A DNA stretch of 5,049 bases from Deltaproteobacteria bacterium (GTDB lineage Bacteria > Myxococcota > B64-G9). Below, piece by piece: positions 1 through 5,049 of this stretch (the first letter of the stretch is position 1; every line of letters starts with the position of its first letter). The position numbers and the translations under genes are program-made. The notes beneath the pieces are model-generated. The model was not told the DNA's origin. It ran no database searches and worked only from the letters and a program-made list of their open reading frames with translations. The stretch lies in assembly GCA_003647095.1 (NCBI GenBank), contig QMME01000322.1, forward strand, positions 1-5,049, in the 5' to 3' direction.

Positions 1-686
1 AGCCGGCCCAGCAGCGATCGTGGTCCCTGCTCGGCGGCATCGGTGGGGGAGCCGGCCCGGGCGTTGGAGCTGTAGCCGGCCGCCGACATGATGCGCAGGC
101 TTACCGGCTCGAGCCAGCCCGGCTGGGAGCTTCTTCTCAGCGAGGAAAGCAGCCGGTAGTCGGCAGAGAAGATCTGCTTTTGCCCGGCCGCCTGCCCGAG
201 CAGCTCGGCCACTCCCGGCTCTCCGGCAGCGGCCTTGAGGTAGGCCTCGAGCAGCAGCCAGCGGGTGTGCTCCGCACCGGTCTGTGGGCAGGCACTCCCG
301 GCGAGGGCCTGACGGGCCAGTTCGATATCCCCCTGGCCGGCGCGTACCCAGGCCAGCCAGGCCCGAGCCCGGCAGTCGCCGGGTTGGCGACGCAATCTTT
401 CCAGCAGCACTCGCTCGGCCCAGAAGGGATTGCCGTCCGCCAGGTAGGCCCGGGCCAGGAGCGGCGCCCAGAAGGGCCGGCCCCGCACCTGGCGGTCGAG
501 CCCCTTCAGGTAGGCGACGGCCCGGTGGGCCTGTCCCTGCTCGAGCAGGCAGGTGACCGCACGCAGTATGCAGGCGGGCTCGCCCTGGCACTGCCCGGGA
601 CATTGTCGTGCCCGGGCCGGCAACGACGGCAGGCCGCCCAGAAACAGGGAAGCAACGGCGATGGTTACCAGGGCATGCTTGCTCAT
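1..686 (-). CDS. Secreted TPR-like protein with probable C-terminal outer-membrane barrel (partial, 3' end off window)
   Basis: I read 228 uninterrupted codons on the minus strand from the ATG at 686-684 to the window edge; no stop is reached, so the C-terminus is missing. Residues 1-26 form a classical Sec signal peptide: a short basic N-region (MSKH), a hydrophobic core (ALVTIAVASLFLGG) and an ARA cleavage site before Arg27. Residues 27-46 carry four cysteines (29, 33, 39, 46). Residues about 40-165 look like degenerate tetratricopeptide-type helical pairs rich in Ala, Leu and Arg, for example around LLARAYLADGNPFWAERVLL and AWLAWVRAGQGDIELARQAL. Residues 193-216 include AAGYSSNARAGSPTD, which resembles the GYxSN-type first strand of TPR-plus-barrel outer-membrane proteins. 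I infer a periplasmic helical domain followed by a membrane barrel; the barrel itself lies outside the window. It is divergent from the C25 protease gene. The signal peptide and frame are secure, the TPR call is moderate, the barrel tentative. I recognise no named family. Confidence 0.82.
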   Translation of the reverse strand, partial: MSKHALVTIAVASLFLGGLPSLPARARQCPGQCQGEPACILRAVTCLLEQGQAHRAVAYLKGLDRQVRGRPFWAPLLARAYLADGNPFWAERVLLERLRRQPGDCRARAWLAWVRAGQGDIELARQALAGSACPQTGAEHTRWLLLEAYLKAAAGEPGVAELLGQAAGQKQIFSADYRLLSSLRRSSQPGWLEPVSLRIMSAAGYSSNARAGSPTDAAEQGPRSLLGR

Positions 687-694
687 GGCTACTA

Positions 695-700
695 TTCCTA
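695..700 (-). promoter_or_regulatory. Ribosome binding site of the TPR-like gene
   Basis: On the minus strand TAGGAA lies eight bases before the ATG at 686. A stronger purine run, GGAGGGGAG, lies a little further upstream (701-709), too far to be the ideal site. The pairing supports the chosen start, which also sits directly before a textbook signal peptide. Confidence 0.5.
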
Positions 701-866
701 CTCCCCTCCGGCCCGGGAAAGCAAGGCCTCCGGCGCTGAACATGACCGAAACCAGCCCCCTTCGGGATTGACCCGGCACCATGATTTCTATTGACGCAAG
801 CCGGCAATGAATTGCAAGATTGGCAGGTATTCAAGGTTCATCCTGTTGGCCCTAGTCCCGAAGGAG

Positions 867-872
867 AAAGGA
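867..872 (+). promoter_or_regulatory. Ribosome binding site of the C25 protease gene
   Basis: AAAGGA ends seven bases before the ATG at 880, a normal spacing. A second Shine-Dalgarno-like AAGGAG at 861-866 is 13 bases away, less suitable. The protein begins Met-Met-Lys-Met, so starts at 883 or 889 are possible; 880 is best placed relative to AAAGGA and the choice does not change the mature protein. Confidence 0.6.
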
Positions 873-879
873 ACTCGGC

Positions 880-945
880 ATGATGAAGATGAGATTTCGT
901 TTACGGCTGTTGCTGTCGCTGGCAATGGTCTTCATCGCCGCTTGC
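880..945 (+). other. Lipoprotein signal peptide and lipobox of the C25 protease
   Basis: Residues 1-21 contain a basic N-region (MMKMRFRLR), a hydrophobic core (LLLSLAMVF) and the lipobox I-A-A-C, with Cys22 encoded at 943-945. This fits signal peptidase II processing and lipidation at Cys22. The +2 residue is Gln, not the Asp inner-membrane retention signal, so outer-membrane sorting would be expected in a typical Gram-negative. Confidence 0.8.
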
Positions 946-3900
946 CAGGGCGAGCATAACCAGGCCTACCAGCCCACCACCAGGTCCAGCCAGGGCATCC
1001 TGGCCACGACGGCCACGCCGGCCACCCCGGCCCGGGTGACCGTGACCGCCAGCAATCAGCAGGGGCTGCGCCTGGACATCTCCCTGGGCCGATTGCAGGC
1101 GGGCAGCCGGCGCACCCACGGCCAGCTGTTCGGCACCATCGGCTGCCCCGGCTGCGGAACCACCAGCGAACCGGGAAAGCCGCGCTTGCCCGTGATCCGC
1201 CGGCTGGTCGAGGCCCCGCCGGGAACCAGGCCGGTGGCCGAGCTGGTCGACCAACGAGAGACCACGGCCTCGCTGGCGCAACTTGGCATGCGCGAGTCCC
1301 TCCTGCCGGTCCAGTACCCGGTACCCAAGATTCCCGGCGCCGCGGACAAGATCCCCTTCGTCATCGACCAGGAAGTGTACTCGGCGGATGCCTTCTGGCC
1401 GGCAGAACCCCTGGCCGTCAGCGGCCCCTTCGTGGTGCGCGGGCGCTGGCTGTACCAGATCGAGATCACCCCGGTGCGTTACAACCCCCAGCGGGGCGAA
1501 CTGAAATTCCTGCGCGCGGCGGAGCTGCTGGTGTCCTTTGCCGGTGACGCGCAACCACGCTCCCGGCGAGAGGAAAAGCCGTCACCGCTGTTCGACGGCT
1601 GGCTGTCGGAAAACGTCCTCAACTTCCTGCCGGCCCCCGTACCCCGGGGAACTTCCACCGACAAGTACGCCGACGGCATGCTGGTGATCGTTGGAGACAG
1701 CTACTCCGGCAACGCCAACCTCTCCGCCTACCTGGAAGAGCGGCGGGCCGAGGGCCTGAAGGTGGAAGTGGTGCCCATGTCCACCATCGGCACGACGGCC
1801 GCCCAGGTACGCAGCTACATTCGCAACCAGTACCTGGCCTGGAGTGCGCCGGCACTTACCTACGTGCTGTTGGTGGGCGACACACCCGACATTCCCGCCT
1901 TCCAGGGCAGCGCCGGCACCGAGGGCGGCCAGTACACCGACAACTACTACGCCGCCGTCGATCCCGACGACTATTCCAGCGACCTGCTGGCGCCGGATCT
2001 GCTGGTCTCGCGCATCAGCGTGAACAACGCCACGGAGCTGAACACCTACCTGGCGCGCGCCGACAACTACATCTTCGCCGACTTCCCCGGCGACACCACC
2101 TGGATGAACAAGCTCTCCTTCCTGGCTTCCTGCGACAACAGCTCCGTCACCGAGGGGACCCACAACTACGTGATTAACACCCATACCGCCGCGCTCGGCT
2201 ACACCGGAACCTTTCCCAGCGACCCCACCGCCGGCGGCGACCAGCTTTACTGCGGCAACGGCGGGGTGACCGAGAGCGTCATCCAGACCCACCTCGGAGA
2301 TGGCCGGCTGATCGTCAACTTCTCCGGCCACGGTGACGTCACCTACTGGGCCGATCCCGGGTTCACCCAGTCTTACCTGGACGGCGTGCTGCCGACAGAC
2401 GCGGCGCCCTTCGTGATATCCAATGCCTGCCTGACGGGAAGCTTCGGCGCCAGCTCGGACTGCTGGGGAGAGATGTGGCTGGCTCATTCCAAGGGTGCCA
2501 TCCTCTACTGGGGAGCATCCAACTACTCTTACTGGGACGAGGACGACATCCTGGAAAAGAGGCTGTGGGACGGCATCTTCCAGGACGGCATCACCGTGCT
2601 TTCCGGCATAACCAGCAACGCCAAGATGCAGCTGCTGGCCCACTACGGCGCCACCAGCAGCGTGGAGTACTACTTCGAGGAATACAACGACCTGGGCGAC
2701 GGCAGCATCGATCTCTACACCGCCCAGCCTTTCGACGCCACCGCCGTCTACCCGGCGCAGATCCCGCTGGGGGTGAGCGAGATCGACTTCAACGTGAGCC
2801 GGGGCGGTTCGGCGCTCGCCGGGGCGCTGGTGTGCGTGCGGGGACTCGGCGTCCAGCAGGTGGGATGGACGGACGCCGCGGGTAACGTGCGGCTGGTCAT
2901 GAACCCGGCTCCCGCCACGGTGGGAGATCTCGACGTCACCATAACGGCCCACAACATGCGCCGGCAGCAGGGCACCATCCAGGTCGTTCCCGCCGACGGT
3001 CCCTACCTGGTCCACCAGGGACACGAGATCACCTCGGACGGCTCGACCCCCGTGCCCCCCAACCCCGGCCGGCACGTGGTGATGCCGATCACCCTGCACA
3101 ACGTCGGCAGCGTCGACGCCACGGGGATCTCCGCCACCCTGAGCAGCGGCAGTCCCCTGGTCACCATCACCAACGCCAATCCCGTCTACGCAGATATCGC
3201 CTCCGGGGCGGACGGCCGTTCCACCACGCATGCCGAGTTCGACATCGCTCCCGGGGCGGCCGACGGCGAGATCCTCGATTTCACCCTCGACTGGACGGCT
3301 GCGGGCAGCTACTCCGGCACCACCCGTTTCTCGGTGACGGTGGAAAGGCCGGTGCTGCTCTACGAATCACACGTGGTAAGCGATGCCGACTCCGACTGCG
3401 ACACCGACGGCATCGCCGACGCCGGCGAGGCGGCCACCTTCTCGGTTACCATCCGCAACCAGGGCAGCGGCGACGCCAGCGGGGTGACGGCCACCATGGC
3501 GGCCGCGGACTGCGGCATCTCCGGTCCGGTCAACGCCGGCGACATCGCCGCCGGCGCGGCGGCGGTGGTGGATTTCACCGTCACCCCCGCGGCCGGCATC
3601 GCCTGCCCGGCCGAAGACTGGCCCTTTTCCCTGAGCGTAACCGCCGCGGAGCTTCCCCAGCCGGACGTTTCCGGCTTCAACGAGACGCTCAACGCCGACA
3701 TCACGGGCTTTACCTACTCCGACGACATGGAGGGCACGCCTCCCAACGGCTGGTCGCACTCGGCCGGCAGCGGCAGCGACGACTGGGCCTACGCGACCAG
3801 TTCCTCCCATTCCCCCAGCCACGCCTGGTTCTGTTCGGATCCCGGTGAGTTGACGGACAAGTACCTCGAGACTCCGAGCTTCTCCATCGGCGACACCGCC

Positions 3901-5049
3901 ACCATGAGCTTCTGGCAGAAAATGGATAGCGAGACGGGTTTCGACGGCGGCGTCATCGAGATCTCGGTAAACGGCGGCGCCTGGCAGGATCTGGGCGACT
4001 ACATCACCCAGAACGGCTACAACGATACCATCAGTTCTGCCTTCGACTCTCCCATAGCCGGCCGCCCGGCCTGGTCGGGAAACATTGCCTGGCAGCAGGT
4101 GACGGTGGATCTTTCCTCCTTCGGGCCGGCCGATATCGTGGTTCGCTTCCGCTTCGCCGCCGACATTAGTATGTCGGGCGACGGCTGGTGGATCGACGAC
4201 TTCAACATCGACGCCGAGACGCTCGTCTGCCACCAGCAGTCGTGCAACCAGCCGCCGGTCGTCGATGCCGGTCCCGACCAGGACGTCCAGTCCGGAGACC
4301 TGGTGCAACTGTCCGCGACGGCCTCCGATCCCGAGGGTCAGCCGGTGCAGGTCACCTGGAGCCAGACCGCCGGCCCCGCGGTGACCCTGAGCGATGCCAA
4401 CATTCTCGATCCCACCTTCACCGCCCCCAGCGTGAGCGGCTCGGCCGTTCTCACCTTCGAACTGGCGGCCAGCGACGGAACCGGCACCTCCAGCGACACC
4501 GTGAACGTGACGGTCTGGAACTGCGACGACAACGAGCCCTGCACCACGGACAGCTTCACCGGAAGCGGCTGCAACCATGACCAGCTGGCCGATTGCAGCC
4601 TGTGCGGCACGGACGGCGTCTGCCTGAACGGCGTCTGCCAGGCGGGCGGGCAGAATACCGAGGTCATCTGCGACGACGGTGATGCCTGCACCCAGACCGA
4701 CATCTGCCAGGGCGGCGCCTGTGTCGGCACCGATCCCGTGGTCTGCCAGCCTCTCGACCAGTGCCACGATGCCGGCAGCTGCAACCCGTCCAACGGCGCC
4801 TGCTCGAACCCGGTAAAGCCCGATGACAGCGCCTGCGACGACGGCGATGCCTGTACCCAGACCGACACCTGCCAGGCCGGGGTGTGCACCGGCTCCGACC
4901 CGGTCACCTGCACCGCGACCGACCAGTGCCACGGGGCCGCCTGCAACAGCCAGACCGGCGCCTGCGAATACCCCGCTCTCGATGACGGCACCGCCTGCAA
5001 CGACGGCGACGCCTGCACACAGACAGACACCTGCCAGGCGGGGCGGTGC
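880..5049 (+). CDS. Gingipain-like C25 family cysteine protease, multidomain lipoprotein (partial, 3' end off window)
   Basis: One open frame of 1390 codons runs from the ATG at 880 to the last base with no stop, so the true length is greater. The product is a secreted cysteine endopeptidase of the gingipain family (clan CD). In order I see a lipoprotein signal peptide (1-21, Cys22), gingipain-type propeptide (about 52-225), C25 catalytic domain (about 266-616), Ig-like domain (622-704), two CARDB-like sandwiches (709-823, 825-940), a MAM/immune-inhibitor-A-like domain (944-1112), a PKD/REJ-like domain (1123-1214) and a cysteine-rich array from 1215 onward. Diagnostic strings are LTYVLLVGDTPDIPA, NFSGHGDVTYWADP with His484, ISNACLTGSFG with Cys517, and YNDLGDGSIDLY. 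The His-to-Cys spacing of 33 residues equals that of Porphyromonas gingipains as I recall them. It faces away from a TPR/barrel protein gene. The family assignment is very strong; substrate and secretion route are inferred. Large antisense ORFs over it are codon-bias shadows. Confidence 0.95.
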   Translation, partial: MMKMRFRLRLLLSLAMVFIAACQGEHNQAYQPTTRSSQGILATTATPATPARVTVTASNQQGLRLDISLGRLQAGSRRTHGQLFGTIGCPGCGTTSEPGKPRLPVIRRLVEAPPGTRPVAELVDQRETTASLAQLGMRESLLPVQYPVPKIPGAADKIPFVIDQEVYSADAFWPAEPLAVSGPFVVRGRWLYQIEITPVRYNPQRGELKFLRAAELLVSFAGDAQPRSRREEKPSPLFDGWLSENVLNFLPAPVPRGTSTDKYADGMLVIVGDSYSGNANLSAYLEERRAEGLKVEVVPMSTIGTTAAQVRSYIRNQYLAWSAPALTYVLLVGDTPDIPAFQGSAGTEGGQYTDNYYAAVDPDDYSSDLLAPDLLVSRISVNNATELNTYLARADNYIFADFPGDTTWMNKLSFLASCDNSSVTEGTHNYVINTHTAALGYTGTFPSDPTAGGDQLYCGNGGVTESVIQTHLGDGRLIVNFSGHGDVTYWADPGFTQSYLDGVLPTDAAPFVISNACLTGSFGASSDCWGEMWLAHSKGAILYWGASNYSYWDEDDILEKRLWDGIFQDGITVLSGITSNAKMQLLAHYGATSSVEYYFEEYNDLGDGSIDLYTAQPFDATAVYPAQIPLGVSEIDFNVSRGGSALAGALVCVRGLGVQQVGWTDAAGNVRLVMNPAPATVGDLDVTITAHNMRRQQGTIQVVPADGPYLVHQGHEITSDGSTPVPPNPGRHVVMPITLHNVGSVDATGISATLSSGSPLVTITNANPVYADIASGADGRSTTHAEFDIAPGAADGEILDFTLDWTAAGSYSGTTRFSVTVERPVLLYESHVVSDADSDCDTDGIADAGEAATFSVTIRNQGSGDASGVTATMAAADCGISGPVNAGDIAAGAAAVVDFTVTPAAGIACPAEDWPFSLSVTAAELPQPDVSGFNETLNADITGFTYSDDMEGTPPNGWSHSAGSGSDDWAYATSSSHSPSHAWFCSDPGELTDKYLETPSFSIGDTATMSFWQKMDSETGFDGGVIEISVNGGAWQDLGDYITQNGYNDTISSAFDSPIAGRPAWSGNIAWQQVTVDLSSFGPADIVVRFRFAADISMSGDGWWIDDFNIDAETLVCHQQSCNQPPVVDAGPDQDVQSGDLVQLSATASDPEGQPVQVTWSQTAGPAVTLSDANILDPTFTAPSVSGSAVLTFELAASDGTGTSSDTVNVTVWNCDDNEPCTTDSFTGSGCNHDQLADCSLCGTDGVCLNGVCQAGGQNTEVICDDGDACTQTDICQGGACVGTDPVVCQPLDQCHDAGSCNPSNGACSNPVKPDDSACDDGDACTQTDTCQAGVCTGSDPVTCTATDQCHGAACNSQTGACEYPALDDGTACNDGDACTQTDTCQAGRC
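1033..1554 (+). other. Gingipain-type N-terminal propeptide domain
   Basis: Residues about 52-225 match the layout of the C25 propeptide, a beta-rich inhibitory pro-domain. Conserved-looking parts are EPGKPRLPVIRRLVEAPPG near residues 97-115, PVQYPVPKIPGA, and the closing segment YQIEITPVRYNPQRGELKFL followed by LLVSF. In the family this domain keeps the protease latent until cleaved. A CPGC motif at residues 89-92 is an uncommon addition. The domain is followed by a charged, basic linker (residues 227-233). Confidence 0.75.
1675..2727 (+). other. Peptidase C25 catalytic domain
   Basis: Residues about 266-616 form the caspase-like protease domain. The first strand is GMLVIVG; LTYVLLVGDTPDIPA and TDNYYAAVDPDDY follow; then DLLVSRISVNNATEL, the family's PD..xGRIS-type motif. 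The catalytic dyad is His484 (codon 2329-2331, in SGHG) and Cys517 (codon 2428-2430, in NACLTG). Downstream, CWGEM, YWGASNYSYWDEDD and YNDLGDGSIDLY track the lysine-gingipain sequence more closely than the arginine-gingipains from memory. Both catalytic residues are present, so the enzyme should be active. Confidence 0.92.
2743..2991 (+). other. Ig-like domain following the protease (gingipain IgSF type)
   Basis: Residues about 622-704 immediately follow the catalytic domain, where gingipains carry an immunoglobulin-like module. The segment begins PAQIPLGVSEIDFNVSRGG, continues with GALVCVRG, GWTDAAGNVRL, and ends DVTITAHNMRRQQGTIQVV. The last part matches the family's usual final strands (TxTGHNxxPyxxxIxV). 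The domain probably supports folding of the protease. Confidence 0.72.
3004..3348 (+). other. First CARDB/NEW3-like beta-sandwich domain
   Basis: Residues about 709-823 begin YLVHQGHEITSDG and include the hallmark VVMPITLHNVGSVDATGISA, then ATLSSGSPLVTITNAN, ADIASGA and FDIAPGAADGEILDF. Such domains lie between proteases and C-terminal modules in many secreted bacterial proteins. The loop that in the next domain is calcium-binding is here replaced by a proline-rich STPVPPNPGR stretch. Confidence 0.6.
3352..3699 (+). other. Second CARDB-like domain with EF-hand-like calcium loop
   Basis: Residues about 825-940 repeat the plan of the preceding domain: LLYESHVVSD, a calcium-type loop at residues 839-850 (DCDTDGIADAGE, codons 3394-3429), then ATFSVTIRNQGSGDASGVTA, DIAAGAAAVVDFTV and FSLSVTAAELPQPD. 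The loop has acidic residues at EF-hand positions 1, 3, 5, 9 and 12 and Gly at position 6, a full match to the D-x-D-x-D-G-x-x-D-x-x-E spacing. Cysteines at 840, 890 region and in ACPAED may form a disulfide. Confidence 0.62.
3709..4215 (+). other. MAM / immune-inhibitor-A-like beta-sandwich domain
   Basis: Residues about 944-1112 begin FTYSDDMEGTPPNGWSHSAG, typical of jelly-roll domains attached to secreted metalloproteases and immune inhibitor A-like enzymes. Later hallmarks are YLETPSFSIGDTATMSFWQK, GGVIEISVNGGAWQDLG, WQQVTVDLSSFGPADIVVRF and the closing GWWIDDFNI. Such modules usually bind carbohydrate or protein at surfaces; the ligand here is unknown. Confidence 0.7.
4246..4521 (+). other. 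PKD / REJ-like Ig-fold domain
   Basis: Residues about 1123-1214 begin NQPPVVDAGPDQDVQSGD, continue VQLSATASDPEGQPVQVTWS and QTAGPAVTLSDAN, and end FELAASDGTGTSSDTVNVTV. This is the standard pattern of bacterial PKD/K319L-like domains, spacer or adhesion modules in large extracellular proteins. It joins directly to the cysteine-rich array. Confidence 0.85.
4522..4668 (+). repeat. Divergent first unit of the cysteine-rich array
   Basis: Residues 1215-1263 (49 residues, seven cysteines at 1215, 1221, 1231, 1239, 1242, 1248 and 1253) open with CDDNEPCTTDSFTGSGC, which resembles both the following repeats and the Dicty_CTDC-type extracellular cysteine motif. Its second half (CSLCGTDGVCLNGVC) differs from later units, so it is probably a cap. 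Confidence 0.6.
4669..5049 (+). repeat. Tandem 54-55-residue cysteine-rich repeats (continue beyond window)
   Basis: Two full units and the start of a third are visible: 4669-4833 (55 residues), 4834-4995 (54 residues) and 4996-5049 (18 residues, cut by the window). Each opens with C[DN]DGDACTQTD[IT]CQ. Both complete units have eight cysteines at matching positions, consistent with four disulfides each. Many differences in the shared opening are synonymous, for example ACC CAG ACC against ACA CAG ACA, so conservation is at protein level. The likely role is a rigid, disulfide-locked extracellular stalk or binding array. Confidence 0.85.

Larger units (their letters stand above)
687..879. promoter_or_regulatory. 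Divergent intergenic region with presumed back-to-back promoters
   Basis: These 193 bases separate the two start codons and hold no convincing gene. The core at about 781-840 is clearly AT-richer (a little over 40% G+C by eye) than the flanking genes, as expected for promoters. The best sigma-70-like plus-strand candidate is TTGACG (791-796) followed 18 bases later by CAAGAT (815-820), a poor -10 match. On the minus strand TTGAAT (RC of 831-836 region) has only weak -10 candidates. A short inverted repeat, TGAAT at 808-812 and ATTCA at 829-833, could be an operator half-site pair but may be chance. No terminator or riboswitch-like structure was seen. Confidence 0.45.

Noticed and set aside
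705..734. Direct repeat CCTCCGGC at 705-712 and 727-734
   Set aside because: Eight bases of pure GC-rich sequence recur easily by chance in this composition, and nothing nearby supports a binding site.
180..794. Plus-strand open frame of 204 codons at the left end
   Set aside because: It overlaps antisense the signal-peptide-bearing minus-strand gene, which has a better start, ribosome site and protein features. Its own product is Gly/Pro/Gln-rich with no domain.
821..840. Possible sigma-54 promoter beginning TGGCAG
   Set aside because: The -24 half is only approximate and the -12 element does not fit at the required spacing.
901..1554. Minus-strand open frame of 217 codons over the propeptide
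   Set aside because: It is antisense to the lipobox and propeptide of the protease, and has no signal, motif or ribosome site of its own.
1582..3231. Long minus-strand open frame of 549 codons
   Set aside because: It lies entirely antisense to the C25 protease frame, whose motifs are unmistakable. The translation is Gly/Val/Asp-rich without recognisable domains, the usual shadow in GC-rich coding DNA.
3367..4932. Long minus-strand open frame of 521 codons
   Set aside because: It is antisense to the CARDB, MAM-like, PKD and cysteine-repeat modules and has low-complexity Gly/Ala/Val composition. No ribosome binding site or domain supports it.
4669..5049. CRISPR-like or noncoding tandem repeat
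   Set aside because: The repeat period is a multiple of three (165 and 162 bases), stays in frame with the protease gene and differs largely at synonymous sites, so it is a protein repeat.

Overview
The window comes from a GC-rich bacterial chromosome (roughly 65% G+C by eye). Almost all of it is two divergently transcribed genes, each running off one end, separated by about 190 bases. The style of the proteins fits a Gram-negative of the Desulfuromonadales/Desulfobacterota or myxobacterial type: a secreted helical-repeat protein that appears to lead into an outer-membrane barrel, and a very long lipoprotein protease with PKD-like, MAM-like and cysteine-rich repeat modules. The taxonomic guess is inference from module style; no marker gene is present.

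Left arm (1-686, minus strand): the first 228 residues of a protein with a clear Sec signal peptide, a TPR-like helical region and, at the window edge, a segment resembling the first strand of an outer-membrane beta-barrel. The gene has no stop in the window, so a simple ORF scan misses it; plus-strand ORFs over this stretch are shadows.

Centre (687-879): the shared divergent intergenic region, with a ribosome binding site for each gene and an AT-richer core at about 781-840 that probably holds the promoters.

Right arm (880-5049, plus strand): one uninterrupted reading frame of at least 1390 codons with no stop. It encodes a gingipain-like cysteine protease (peptidase family C25) with, in order: lipoprotein signal peptide, gingipain-type propeptide, C25 catalytic domain with His484 and Cys517, Ig-like domain, two tandem CARDB-like beta-sandwiches (the second with an EF-hand-like calcium loop), a MAM/immune-inhibitor-A-like sandwich, a PKD/REJ-like domain, and a cysteine-rich repeat array of about 54-55 residues per unit that continues past the window.

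Working model (inference): the protease is exported through Sec and tethered as a lipoprotein through its propeptide. Propeptide cleavage would activate it and also free the multi-domain enzyme from the anchor. The divergent TPR/barrel protein is a candidate outer-membrane partner. Gingipains are best known from Bacteroidota that use the type IX secretion system, so how this one reaches the surface is the main open question.
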